DNA from: Stenotrophomonas nitritireducens
GTDB taxonomy: Bacteria; Pseudomonadota; Gammaproteobacteria; Xanthomonadales; Xanthomonadaceae
DNA length: 64,000 bases
Direction: 5' to 3'
Assembly (NCBI RefSeq): GCF_001700965.1
Contig: NZ_CP016756.1
Span: forward strand, 620,001-684,000
Both the position numbers and the translations under genes were made by a program. Shown piece after piece: positions 1-8,598 of the stretch (position 1 is its first letter; every line of letters starts with the position of its first letter). The notes below the pieces were generated by a model. That model searched no databases. It was not told the origin of the DNA and saw only the letters and a list, made by a program, of their open reading frames with translations.

Positions 1-947
1 AGGGTCAAGCGGATGAAACGGTCGATCTGCTGGAAGTAAGGCGCGGCGATGGCCGGGCCGCTGAGGATCAGCGGGAACGGCAGATCCTTGTTTTCCTCGC
101 GCAGCAGGATGCCGAGCAGGTACAGGATTTCCTCGGCGGTGCCCACGCCGCCCGGGAACACGATGATGCCGTGGCCAAGACGGACGAAGGCCTCCAGGCG
201 CTTCTCGATGTCCGGCATGATCACCAGGTGATTGACGATCGGGTTCGGCGACTCGGCCGCGATGATGCCCGGCTCGGTGATGCCGATGTAGCGGGTGTTG
301 GTCTTGCGCTGCTTGGCGTGGGCGATGGTGGCGCCCTTCATCGGGCCCTTCATCGCGCCCGGGCCGCAGCCGGTGCAGATGTCCAGGCTGCGCAGGCCCA
401 GCTCGTAACCGACCTGCTTGGTGTACAGGTACTCATCGCGGGAAATCGAGTGGCCGCCCCAGCACACGACCAGGTTGGGGTCGCTGGGCTGCAGGATGCG
501 CGCATTGCGCAGCACGCCGAACACTGCGTTGGTGATGCCGTCGGAGGTCTCCAGATCGGAGGCGTATTCCGGGCCCAGTTCGATGGCCATGTAGGCCAGG
601 TCGCGCACCACCGAGAACAGCAGCTCGGCGATACCGCGGATGATCTCACCATCAACGAACGCCATCGCCGGCGCATTGCTCAGGTCGATGCGGACGCCAC
701 GGTCCTGCTGGGTCACCTGCACGTCGAAATCAGGATAGAGGTCGCGTGCAGCGCGCGGGTCATCCGAGGCGCTGCCACTGGTCAGCACTGCCAGCGCACA
801 GCGCCGCAGCAGCTCGTGCATGCCGCCACTGGAGGCGTCGCGCAACCGCGCCACTTCCGTCCGCGATAACACATCCAGCCCACCGCGGGGATAAATACGT
901 GCGTCCTGCACCGGCAGCGCCCTCGCTGGCCCTTCATTCTTGGTCAT
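1..947 (-). CDS. ppnN: Pyrimidine/purine nucleotide 5'-monophosphate nucleosidase PpnN (LOG family), 3' part missing
   Basis: Read on the minus strand, the open frame runs from an ATG at 947 off the left edge, giving about 315 residues of a protein that is about 455 residues in E. coli PpnN (YgdH). The LOG-family nucleotide-binding signature is plain: a CTGCGPGAMKGPMKGA stretch near residues 190-205 and PGGVGTAEE near residue 264. The family hydrolyses the N-glycosidic bond of nucleoside monophosphates to base and ribose 5-phosphate; the E. coli enzyme responds to (p)ppGpp. The ATG at 947 was chosen because AAGGAG sits about 8 bases upstream. The gene lies downstream of the TonB receptor in the same direction but is separated from it by a strong terminator, so it is probably a separate unit. 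The C-terminal domain is outside the window. Confidence 0.9.
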   Translation of the reverse strand, partial: MTKNEGPARALPVQDARIYPRGGLDVLSRTEVARLRDASSGGMHELLRRCALAVLTSGSASDDPRAARDLYPDFDVQVTQQDRGVRIDLSNAPAMAFVDGEIIRGIAELLFSVVRDLAYMAIELGPEYASDLETSDGITNAVFGVLRNARILQPSDPNLVVCWGGHSISRDEYLYTKQVGYELGLRSLDICTGCGPGAMKGPMKGATIAHAKQRKTNTRYIGITEPGIIAAESPNPIVNHLVIMPDIEKRLEAFVRLGHGIIVFPGGVGTAEEILYLLGILLREENKDLPFPLILSGPAIAAPYFQQIDRFIRLT

Positions 948-1000
948 TTCCACAACTGCTCCTTCCTCTTTGGCGATCGACTTTAGCGCTCCCCCCATTA

Positions 1001-1036
1001 AAAAGAAAACGGCCGGGTCGCCCCGGCCGTTTTCGG
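1001..1036 (-). terminator. Rho-independent terminator of the Oar-like receptor gene
   Basis: A perfect 13-bp stem (1005-1017 with 1022-1034) with a 4-base loop lies 25 bases after the receptor stop codon. On the minus strand it is followed by a run of T. The stem is flanked by A and T on both sides, so it could also work for transcription from the other strand. Confidence 0.85.
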
Positions 1037-1059
1037 TTTACATCCGATCAATCAGACGA

Positions 1060-4000
1060 TCAGAACTGGTAGCGGAAGCCCAGCTGCAGCGACCACTGCG
1101 AGACACCCTGATTGAAACCATCGGCGTCCGCGTTGGCGGCGGTCGGCTTGTCGTTGTACAGCTTGTCGTAGACGTACTTGCCATCGACCATGCCGGCCAG
1201 ATTGGCACCGCGGGCATTTGCATAGAAGCCGTAGTCGTAGATCTGACCCCACTTCTTGTTCAGCATGTTGCCCACGTTCTGCACGTCAAGCCAGATTTCC
1301 GACTTGTGGCCCTTCATGAAGCCCGGCAGTTCCTGCGACACGCGGATGTCGAAGGTATTGATCCAGCCGGTACGGAAGCCATTGGCCGGCGCGTAGCTGC
1401 CAGCGTACTTGGCGAGCTGCGGGTTCTCTGCCAACCAGGCAAAGAACTGCTCCTCCAGCTTCGGGTCGGCCTTGAACACGCCGGTCTTGGAGTCGAAGCC
1501 GCCGAACAGCACGTCACCCGGGCCCTTCGGCACGTAGAACAGGTCGTTGGAGTTACGGCCGTCACCATTGGCGTCGCCGTTGAAGATGTAGCTGTACGGA
1601 CGGCCGCTGCGGCCTTCATACACCAGGCCAACGCGGGTCTGGTAGTCACCGAAGAACTTGTGCTTCCAGTCCAGCGAACCGGAGACACGGTCCTTGATCT
1701 CGTAACGCGAGGTGGTCTCGGTGTCCGAGTTGACGTTGAAGGAATACTGGTTACCCCAACCCGAGCTGGCGGTGGAGCTGGTCAGCGAACCCACTTCGGT
1801 GGCGTCGGTGTAGGTGTAACCCAGGCTCCAGGACCAGTCGCTGCCTTCGGTGAACGGCTTGCTCAGCGAGACGGTGAACTGGCTGGTGCGGCCCTTGTCG
1901 GTGTTGTCGATCAGGAAGACGTCGCTGTACGCCTTATTACGACCAGCGCGGTTGTCGTCCGTAGTCCAGGAGCCGTTGACGCTCTTGGCCGGGTTCCAGT
2001 ACATGTCACGACCATCCGGACCGATGAAGGACGGCACCAGTTCGCCATCCACCACCTTGCCGATGTTCAAGGACTGGTAGTACAGGCCATCCTTGGTCTT
2101 GGTGACCAGCACCTCGGCCGACGCCACGATGCCATACCACGGCAGTTCGTGGTCGAACGCCAGGTTGGCCTTGTACAGCGACGGCAACTTGAAGTCCTTG
2201 CCGACAAAGCTCACGCCCTGGGCCGCAGGAGTCGCACCCGGGACCGGCTGATTGCTGCCATCCGGGCTGAAGTTGAACGGCGGCGTAGTAAGGTTGCCGT
2301 TGTTGATGTTGTACGAATCGTAGTTGTAGCCGGTATTGGAATAGCTGTTGCTGATCCACACCTGCGGCGCGTCACCCTGGAACAGGCCAACACCACCACG
2401 CAGCTGGGTCGGACGGTCCGAATCGAAGGTGTAGTTGAAACCAGCGCGCGGCTGGATCAGGAAGCCACTACCGAACACCTTGCTGTTGTTATAGCCAAAG
2501 TAGGCGTCCGCCGGGGCGTTGTACTGCGGCGCCGGGCTGACTTCCGGGCGATCGCCACGCAGGCCCAGGGTCAGGGTCAGGTTGTTGTTGACGTACCAAG
2601 TGTCCTGCACGAACAGACCGAGGTTGCTGTTCTTGTAAGTGGCCGCGATCGAACCTGGAGCACGCTCCTTGTTGTACTGGTAATTCGCCCAGTTGCCCTT
2701 GGCGAAGTTGTCCAGGCCGAGGAACGTGTAAACGCCCCAGCTGGCACGACCAAACAGGTTGTAGATATCGTTGTCACTGTAATCGACGCCGAACTTCAGG
2801 GTATGGTCGCCGAGAATGTAGCTACCCGAACCGGAGTAGTTCCAGGTCTTGGTCTGCAGGATGTTGCCCTGCGAGTTAGTTTCAGTACCCATGAACAGCA
2901 CGTCGCCGGTCGGGCGCGACTGGGTGCCGTCGAAGTAGATGGCGATGCTCGGCGCATTGGTCGGCACTACGCGCTCGGACGCGAAATCACGGTACGAGAC
3001 CTTGAATTCGGTGGAGAAGTTATCGCTCCAATCGCTGAACAACTGGCCGACATAGCTCTCGACCGTCTTGTTCTGCTGGTACCAATACGAGCTCAGCGAA
3101 GCCTGGCTGCTGCTGCCCATGCCGTTGATGCGCAGCTTGCTCTGGTCCAGCTTGCTGTAGCGGACGCTGGCGCGGTGATCGTCGTTGATGTTCCAGTCGA
3201 TCTTCAGTGCGTACTCTTCCAGCTCGGTATCACCGTTGCTGGACAGGCCGCCGGCATCGATGCCGTAGGTGTCCTTGGCAATCTGCTGCGCCTTGGCAAC
3301 TTCAGCCATGCCGTACTTGGCGCCAGCCTTGCCCAGCACGCTGCTGCCGATGTCGGCACCCGGAGCTGCCTGCTTGAACTTCTCGTAGTTGGCGAAGAAG
3401 AACAGGCGATCCTTGAGGATCGGGCCGCCGAAGGTGGCGCCGTAGGTCTTTTCTTCGGTGAAGCCGTTGAACTTCTTGCCGTCCGGGTTGTTGCCGAACC
3501 AGTCGCCATCACGGTAGGTGCCGTAGACCGAACCGTGGAACTCGTTGGTACCGGACTTGGTCACGGCGTTGACGGTTGCACCGGCAGCACTGGCAATGGA
3601 CACGTCGTAGTTGGACAGGTTGATGTCCAGCGCTTCAATGGCTTCCATCGACACCGGCTGACGCCGGGTGGTCATGTTGTTGCCTTCCAGACCAAAGGTG
3701 TCGCTGGCCGAAACGCCGTCGATGTTGATCGAGTTGTAACGCGGGTTCAGGCCGCCGGCCGAGATGGCGCCCGAGGCACGGTCAACGAAGGCCACGCGCG
3801 GGTCGAGGCGCATGTAGTCCTGGATATTGCCGCCGATCGAGGGCAGCGCTTCCATCTGCGCCTGGCTCAGGTTGGTACCCGAACCCATCTTGGTGGCGCT
3901 GAAAACTTCCGAGCCGCCACCGATAGCCATGACCTGGATGGCTTCCAGGTTGGTAGCTGCCAGATCACCGGTCAGCTGGGCATTGATGGTGCCGGTCTGG

Positions 4001-4311
4001 TTCACGCCCAGATACACGCCATCTTCGGTCTTGGTGCCTTCACCTGGCTTGGTGATGGTGATGGTATACGGACCACCCACGCGCAGACCGCGGGCGTTGT
4101 AACGACCAGCCGCGTCGGTGGTCGCACGGCTGACCGTGCCCGACTCGACGTGGGTGATGGTAACTTCAGCACCAGCAACCGGCTGACCGCCGTTGTTCAT
4201 GACCTGACCGCCGACGCCGGCAGAGGTGCTTTGTGCGAAAGCCGGAGCAGCCGCAAGTGCGACGACAAGACCAAGTGCAAGCTTGGACATCTTGATACGC
4301 GGGTGGTTCAT
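1060..4311 (-). CDS. Oar-like TonB-dependent outer-membrane receptor
   Basis: The 1083-residue protein has a signal peptide (cleavage predicted after AFA at residue 26), then a carboxypeptidase-regulatory-like beta-sandwich (about residues 30-105, with AGAEVTITH and GRYNARGL), a TonB plug region (about 125-240) and a large beta-barrel ending in an aromatic residue (FRYQF), as outer-membrane proteins do. This is the layout of the Oar/OmpA-related TonB receptors common in Xanthomonadaceae, many of which import peptides or glycans; the substrate cannot be read from the sequence. The ATG at 4311 has GAGG about 9 bases upstream; a second ATG seven codons later is possible. No inner-membrane partner or regulator is adjacent, and a good terminator follows. 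A 218-bp leader region lies upstream. Confidence 0.88.
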   Translation of the reverse strand: MNHPRIKMSKLALGLVVALAAAPAFAQSTSAGVGGQVMNNGGQPVAGAEVTITHVESGTVSRATTDAAGRYNARGLRVGGPYTITITKPGEGTKTEDGVYLGVNQTGTINAQLTGDLAATNLEAIQVMAIGGGSEVFSATKMGSGTNLSQAQMEALPSIGGNIQDYMRLDPRVAFVDRASGAISAGGLNPRYNSINIDGVSASDTFGLEGNNMTTRRQPVSMEAIEALDINLSNYDVSIASAAGATVNAVTKSGTNEFHGSVYGTYRDGDWFGNNPDGKKFNGFTEEKTYGATFGGPILKDRLFFFANYEKFKQAAPGADIGSSVLGKAGAKYGMAEVAKAQQIAKDTYGIDAGGLSSNGDTELEEYALKIDWNINDDHRASVRYSKLDQSKLRINGMGSSSQASLSSYWYQQNKTVESYVGQLFSDWSDNFSTEFKVSYRDFASERVVPTNAPSIAIYFDGTQSRPTGDVLFMGTETNSQGNILQTKTWNYSGSGSYILGDHTLKFGVDYSDNDIYNLFGRASWGVYTFLGLDNFAKGNWANYQYNKERAPGSIAATYKNSNLGLFVQDTWYVNNNLTLTLGLRGDRPEVSPAPQYNAPADAYFGYNNSKVFGSGFLIQPRAGFNYTFDSDRPTQLRGGVGLFQGDAPQVWISNSYSNTGYNYDSYNINNGNLTTPPFNFSPDGSNQPVPGATPAAQGVSFVGKDFKLPSLYKANLAFDHELPWYGIVASAEVLVTKTKDGLYYQSLNIGKVVDGELVPSFIGPDGRDMYWNPAKSVNGSWTTDDNRAGRNKAYSDVFLIDNTDKGRTSQFTVSLSKPFTEGSDWSWSLGYTYTDATEVGSLTSSTASSGWGNQYSFNVNSDTETTSRYEIKDRVSGSLDWKHKFFGDYQTRVGLVYEGRSGRPYSYIFNGDANGDGRNSNDLFYVPKGPGDVLFGGFDSKTGVFKADPKLEEQFFAWLAENPQLAKYAGSYAPANGFRTGWINTFDIRVSQELPGFMKGHKSEIWLDVQNVGNMLNKKWGQIYDYGFYANARGANLAGMVDGKYVYDKLYNDKPTAANADADGFNQGVSQWSLQLGFRYQF

Positions 4312-4529
4312 TATGGGTAGCCTCGAAACGAGTTGGCGATTGAGAAAAAGCGCGATCCATCAGCCCCGGGGTCAACCGAGCGCCTGATCGTCTTGAATCT
4401 TGGGGGTCCCTTCCGAGGCGGTTTCAGCCGCAACGGTTAAGATAAGGTTAACACGGTAATGACTGTTTATGACTGCCATAAGACAGTGATGCTGCACTGC
4501 GGCAGCACCACCTACGGCCAATCAATCAC

Positions 4530-5123
4530 TTACCTTATTGATGCCAGATACGTCGCCAATCCATCGAGCAGCATCTGCACCGAGATTGCGACCAGCAGCA
4601 TGCCCATCAGGCGCTCCAGCGCGGTCAGCGCGCGGGCCCCGAGCAGCTTGTAAAGCAGGGTTGCCGACATCAGGATGGCCGCCGTTCCGCCCCAGGCCAG
4701 CAGCAAGGCCAGGCTCCAATCGCCAAGTCGCTCTGGCTCATTGCTGCCCATCAGCATCACCGCCGCCATGCCCGAGGGGCCGGCCACCAGCGGGATGGCC
4801 ATCGGCACGATGAAGGGCTCACCGTCCGGCACCGCGCCCATCAGGCCTTCCGGGCGCGGGAAAATCATGCGGATGCCGATCAGGAACAGCACGATGCCAC
4901 CGGCGATGGCCACCGACTCCTGGCGCAGGTGCATCAGCTCCAGCGCGTATTTGCCGCCCCATAGAAAGGCCATCAACACCGCCAGGGCGATCAACAGCTC
5001 GCGCACCAGCACCACCCGCTGACGCCTGGGCGTCAGGGGCTTGAGCAGACTCAGGAACACCGGGATATTGCCCAGCGGATCCAGGATCAGAAACAGCAGC
5101 AGGGCCGCTGAAAGGATCGTCAC
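4530..5123 (-). CDS. MarC/YhgN family integral membrane protein
   Basis: The 197-residue protein is almost entirely hydrophobic, with about six membrane-spanning segments and the family hallmarks: an N-terminal LDPLGNIPVF motif (residues 15-24) and a second half rich in small residues (IPLVAGPSGMAAV). The length matches the MarC family (about 200 residues). The function of MarC proteins is unsettled; the early link to multiple antibiotic resistance was not confirmed. Its start codon overlaps the stop of the SDR gene by four bases (ATGA), so it is the last gene of a grxD-SDR-marC operon with coupled translation. Confidence 0.87.
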   Translation of the reverse strand: MTILSAALLLFLILDPLGNIPVFLSLLKPLTPRRQRVVLVRELLIALAVLMAFLWGGKYALELMHLRQESVAIAGGIVLFLIGIRMIFPRPEGLMGAVPDGEPFIVPMAIPLVAGPSGMAAVMLMGSNEPERLGDWSLALLLAWGGTAAILMSATLLYKLLGARALTALERLMGMLLVAISVQMLLDGLATYLASIR

Positions 5124-5863
5124 CCGGCCAGGTCTCGCACCTGCCCACGCCAGGCCACGCCATCGGCGGCGAGCAGCTGCACGGCAGCGTCGGCGTACTG
5201 GGCAGGATCCACCGGCGCCGCGTCTTCCTCATGGGTGAAGGCACGCGCGCGCAAGCCGGTCCGCATCGGCCCGGGCTGCAGGCCGCAGACCCGCACAGGC
5301 CCATTGCGCAACTCGTGGTGCAGACTCTCGATAAGCCCGCGCAATCCATACTGGGCCACGCCGTAGCCGCCCCAGTAGGCTTGGCCGACCCGCTGGATAT
5401 CGTCCAGTGCAAACACCACCGCCGCGTCTTCACGCTGCCGCAGCAGCGGCAAACAGGCCTGGGTCAGCCAGGCGCGGGCGGTCAGGTTGACGTGGATGGC
5501 GCGGGCAAAGGCTGCCGGGTCGCCCGACGCGAACGGGGTCAAGCCAGCGAAATCGGCTGCGCAATGCAGCACGCCGTCCAGGCGCCCGACTTCGGACTCC
5601 AGCCGTTCAGCCAGTGCCGCATAGTCGTCGGGGCTGGCGCCTTCCAGGTCCAGCGGATACAGCAGCGGCTCCGGACCAAGCTGGGCGGCGCTGTCATAGA
5701 CGCGATTGAGCTTGGCCACCTTGCGCCCCAGCATCACCACGGTGGCGCCGGCCTGCGCGCAGGCCCGCGTCGCGGCAGCCCCCAGGCCGCCGGCGGCACC
5801 TGCAATCAGAATGACCCGACCGGCAAGATCGGCGCCCTCGCCCACACGAGGCTGGGCACTCAC
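5120..5863 (-). CDS. Short-chain dehydrogenase/reductase-like protein (YciK-like) with altered active site
   Basis: The 247-residue protein has an SDR Rossmann fold: a glycine-rich turn AGAAGGLG at residues 21-28, the NLTARAWLTQA helix carrying the conserved Asn, and a PGPMRTG loop near residue 203. It resembles E. coli YciK. Two catalytic positions differ from the usual Ser-Tyr-Lys set. The tyrosine is present in WGGYGVAQ, but the lysine four residues later is glutamine, and the region that normally carries the serine reads FALDDIQR. It may therefore bind nucleotide without normal dehydrogenase activity. It is coupled by ATGA overlaps to grxD upstream and marC downstream. Confidence 0.82.
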   Translation of the reverse strand: MSAQPRVGEGADLAGRVILIAGAAGGLGAAATRACAQAGATVVMLGRKVAKLNRVYDSAAQLGPEPLLYPLDLEGASPDDYAALAERLESEVGRLDGVLHCAADFAGLTPFASGDPAAFARAIHVNLTARAWLTQACLPLLRQREDAAVVFALDDIQRVGQAYWGGYGVAQYGLRGLIESLHHELRNGPVRVCGLQPGPMRTGLRARAFTHEEDAAPVDPAQYADAAVQLLAADGVAWRGQVRDLAG

Positions 5864-6180
5864 GCTTGCCCGGCCTCGGCAACAATACGCTTGAGCTCGC
5901 CGGACTCCAGCAGCTCCAGAAGAATGTCGCAGCCGCCAATCAGCTCGCCATGCATGAAAAACTGCGGGAAGGTGGCCAGGTTCGAATAGCGCGGCAGGTT
6001 GGCGCGCACCTCCGGGAACTCCAGCAGATTGACGGTGCGCAGGTTAATCGCACCGGCGGCCAACAGCGCCTGCACCGCGCGGCTGGAAAAGCCGCACATC
6101 GGGTATTGCGGCGTACCTTTCATGAACAAGACGAGGGGGTGTTGCTCCACCTCAGCCTGGATTTGTTCCATCACCGGCAT
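5860..6180 (-). CDS. grxD: Monothiol glutaredoxin (Grx4 type, CGFS)
   Basis: This 106-residue protein has the monothiol glutaredoxin signature: KGTPQYPMCGFS with the active cysteine at residue 29, the TFPQFF cis-proline segment and the GGCDI glutathione-binding motif. CGFS glutaredoxins carry and deliver 2Fe-2S clusters rather than reduce disulfides. The frame extends upstream to 6309, but the ATG at 6180 has AGGGAG about 7 bases before it and gives the family's normal length, so it is preferred. It heads an operon with the SDR and MarC genes and is divergent from sodB with about 117 bases between the two starts. Confidence 0.93.
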   Translation of the reverse strand: MPVMEQIQAEVEQHPLVLFMKGTPQYPMCGFSSRAVQALLAAGAINLRTVNLLEFPEVRANLPRYSNLATFPQFFMHGELIGGCDILLELLESGELKRIVAEAGQA

Positions 6181-6297
6181 TCGAATTCTCCCTACTGCGA
6201 AAGAACGGCCCGTCCTGGTCGGATAGACTTTCCCGTGGTCGACCATTGTAAGCCGAGCCGGCCGACTCCCGGCGCCCTGCCCCGAAAAGAATCTCCA

Positions 6298-6876
6298 ATG
6301 CCCGTCCAACTGCCTGACCTACCCTACTCCCGCACCGCCCTGCAGCCGCACATCTCGGCCGAAACCCTGGACCTGCATCACGGCAGGCACCATCGCGGCT
6401 ACGTGGACACGGTGAATGCGCGCATCGCCGGAACCGAGCTGGATGCGCTGCCGCTGGAGGAAATCGTCCGCAACAGCCAGGGCAGCCTGTTCCAGGCGGC
6501 CGCACAGGCGTGGAATCACGATTTCTTCTGGCAATGCCTGCATCCGCGCGCCGGTGGCGATCCGCATGGCCCGCTGGCCGAGCGCATCAATGGCCAGTTC
6601 GGCGACGTGCAGAAGCTGCGCGAGGAGTTCAACCGCGCCGCGCTGGCGGTGTTCGGCTCGGGCTGGACCTGGCTGGTGCAGCACCCGGACGGCAAGCTGG
6701 CCATTGTCAGCACGCGCAATGCAAACACCCCACTGACCGGCAGCAGCACCCCCTTGCTGGTCTGCGATGTCTGGGAGCACGCCTATTACAGCGACTACCA
6801 GAATGAGCGCGCGCGCTTTCTGCAGGCCTTCTGGAAGCTGGTGAACTGGGATTTCGTGGCGGCACAGCTGAGCTGA
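6298..6876 (+). CDS. sodB: Superoxide dismutase, iron type
   Basis: The 192-residue protein has the full Fe/Mn-SOD metal-ligand set: His27 (LHHGRHH), His74 (AWNHDFFW), Asp157 and His161 (DVWEHAYY). Gln70 in the AAAQAWNH segment is the outer-sphere glutamine at the position typical of Fe-SODs. It converts superoxide to peroxide and oxygen in the cytoplasm. The open frame begins earlier (5866), but the ATG at 6298 starts at the conserved QLPDLPY N-terminus. No strong ribosome-binding site is seen (GAAAAGAATCTCC). It is divergent from the Fe-S glutaredoxin gene, so the two may share a control region. Confidence 0.93.
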   Translation: MPVQLPDLPYSRTALQPHISAETLDLHHGRHHRGYVDTVNARIAGTELDALPLEEIVRNSQGSLFQAAAQAWNHDFFWQCLHPRAGGDPHGPLAERINGQFGDVQKLREEFNRAALAVFGSGWTWLVQHPDGKLAIVSTRNANTPLTGSSTPLLVCDVWEHAYYSDYQNERARFLQAFWKLVNWDFVAAQLS

Positions 6877-7059
6877 GCTGGCCTGCGCCAACCCCAGCCT
6901 GCTGGCGAAGGGATCGCGTGCGCCGTAGCCCGCAATTGAACCCTGATCCGCGCGCGAGCGGGATCAAGGGACCTGAAGCTTGCTGGCCGCTATGGCCGGT
7001 ACGCGCCAGCAAAGGACTGGCACATATTCGAACCGACGTGAGGCGAACTAAGGCCGCGC

Positions 7060-7395
7060 TCAATCGTGCGCAGCTACTGCATCCAGCACCCGCGCCGAAT
7101 ACACCATCGCCGCGCCGGCATTGAGTGCTACCGCGACGCCCAGCGCCTCGGCGATCTCCTCGCGGCTGGCGCCCTGCTTCAATGCCGCGTCGACGTGGGT
7201 GGTGATGCAGCCATCGCAGCGCGTGGTCACCGCAACCGCCAGCGCGATCAGCTCGCGGGTCCTTGCATCCAGATGGTTGGTCTGGGCACCGGCGCCGCTG
7301 AGTGTCAGGTAGCCCTTGAGGGTATCCGGCGACAGTTTGCCAAGCTCGCCGATGCGGCCCTTCAACTCACGGCGATAGTCATTCCAATCGAGCAT
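7060..7395 (-). CDS. Carboxymuconolactone decarboxylase / AhpD-like protein
   Basis: The 111-residue protein matches the small AhpD-like CMD fold, with the redox motif CDGC (about residues 60-63) followed by a histidine (ITTHVDAAL), as in alkylhydroperoxidase-type members. The family includes peroxide-reducing proteins and decarboxylases; the CxxC plus His favours the AhpD-like redox class. The gene stands alone. Its ribosome-binding sequence GGAG lies inside the 3' arm of a 9-bp hairpin directly upstream of the ATG, which may control its translation. purK ends about 45 bases upstream in the same direction. Confidence 0.88.
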   Translation of the reverse strand: MLDWNDYRRELKGRIGELGKLSPDTLKGYLTLSGAGAQTNHLDARTRELIALAVAVTTRCDGCITTHVDAALKQGASREEIAEALGVAVALNAGAAMVYSARVLDAVAAHD

Positions 7396-7426
7396 GGCAG
7401 GTTCTCCAGTAGGGACCGGAGAACCT
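7396..7426 (-). promoter_or_regulatory. Hairpin that pairs the ribosome-binding site of the AhpD-like gene
   Basis: On the minus strand AGGTTCTCC (7426-7418) pairs perfectly over 9 bp with GGAGAACCT (7407-7399) around a 10-base loop. The GGAG inside the second arm is the only ribosome-binding site for the ATG at 7395, about 8 bases away. There is no T run, so it does not look like a terminator. Translational control is an inference. Confidence 0.5.
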
Positions 7427-7440
7427 TACGCCGGCAATGC

Positions 7441-8598
7441 TTAGTTTGGCGTCATGCCGCCGCGCAGCGTGTCTACCACCGGCGCCACCTGCGCCTGCCG
7501 CCCCAAAGCCTCGCCTACGCGCTGCAATGCTGCCGCCAGTGCGAGTGCGGAGTCATCACGCAGATTGGCGTGGCCCACCTTGCGACCGTCGCGCGCCTGC
7601 TTGCCGTAGTCATGCCAATGACCGGCCGATTCGGCCAGCACCGGCTTGCTGTCGGGCATCTGACCCAGCCAGTTGAGCATGCAGGCATGGCCCAGCACGC
7701 GGGTATCGCCCAAGGGCAGGCCCAGCACCGCACGCAGGTGGTTTTCGAACTGCGAGGTTTCCGCACCGTCGCTGGTCCAGTGGCCCGAGTTGTGCACACG
7801 CGGCGCCATCTCGTTGGCCAACAGCGCCTCACCACGGCAGAACAGCTCCAGCGCAAACACGCCAACGTAGTCCAGCCGCTCGGCAACCCGCTGTGCATAG
7901 GCAATAGCCGTGGCCTGCTGCTCGGCCGACAGCACCGCCGGTGCCAGGCTGGCGGACAGCACGCCGTCCACATGCCAGTTGGTGGTCAGCGGCCAGGCCC
8001 GGAACTCACCATCGCGGCCACGAACGGCCACCACGCTGACTTCCCGATCAAACGCCACGAAACCTTCGAGTATCAGTCCGGTCTTCTCGACCTGCGCACC
8101 CAGCGCCTGCCATGCCGCCGCGATGTCGGCGTCGGTACGGATGCGGAACTGGCCCTTGCCGTCATAGCCCAGCCGCCGTGTCTTGAGAATGCAGGGCATG
8201 CCGAACTCGGCCACCTTGGCCGCCAGTTCGTCGTGGCTGCGGATATCGGCGAACGCCGGCAAGGCGATACCCAATTCCTGGAACAGGGTTTTTTCGCTCA
8301 AACGATCCTGCGCCACTGCAAGGGCGGCCGGATTCGGAAACACCGGCTTGCGCTCAGCCAGCCAGTGCGCGCTGGCCGCCGGCACGTTCTCGAAATCAAA
8401 GGTGACCACATCGACCTTGGCAGCGAATGCAGCCAAGGCCTCGGCATCGTCGAAACCCCCTACCTGCAGCGGCGCCACCTGACCAGCACAGGCATCGGCG
8501 GCAGGATCGAACACCACGAAGCGCAGGCCCAGCGGGGCCCCTGCCAGCACCATCATCCGGGCCAACTGCCCGCCACCGAGAATGCCGACCGTAATCAT
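7441..8598 (-). CDS. purK: N5-carboxyaminoimidazole ribonucleotide synthase
   Basis: The 385-residue ATP-grasp enzyme opens with GGGQLARMM (residues 8-16), the PurK signature, followed by the ATP-grasp core ([14 protein letters not shown]) and the conserved [14 protein letters not shown] segment. It uses ATP and bicarbonate to carboxylate AIR to N5-CAIR in purine synthesis, the substrate of PurE. It is about 30 residues longer than the E. coli enzyme at its C-terminus. Its ATG overlaps the purE stop codon (ATGA), so purE and purK form a coupled operon in pathway order. Confidence 0.95.
   Translation of the reverse strand: MITVGILGGGQLARMMVLAGAPLGLRFVVFDPAADACAGQVAPLQVGGFDDAEALAAFAAKVDVVTFDFENVPAASAHWLAERKPVFPNPAALAVAQDRLSEKTLFQELGIALPAFADIRSHDELAAKVAEFGMPCILKTRRLGYDGKGQFRIRTDADIAAAWQALGAQVEKTGLILEGFVAFDREVSVVAVRGRDGEFRAWPLTTNWHVDGVLSASLAPAVLSAEQQATAIAYAQRVAERLDYVGVFALELFCRGEALLANEMAPRVHNSGHWTSDGAETSQFENHLRAVLGLPLGDTRVLGHACMLNWLGQMPDSKPVLAESAGHWHDYGKQARDGRKVGHANLRDDSALALAAALQRVGEALGRQAQVAPVVDTLRGGMTPN

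Noticed and set aside
940..4320. 1126-codon open frame on the plus strand opposite the Oar-like receptor
   Set aside because: It is an exact antisense shadow of a well-supported receptor gene, caused by high G+C at third positions; it has no ribosome-binding site or recognisable domain.
6877..7059. Small gene between sodB and the AhpD-like gene
   Set aside because: A 68-codon frame crosses it but it runs into the AhpD-like gene and has no ribosome-binding site or protein-like pattern.
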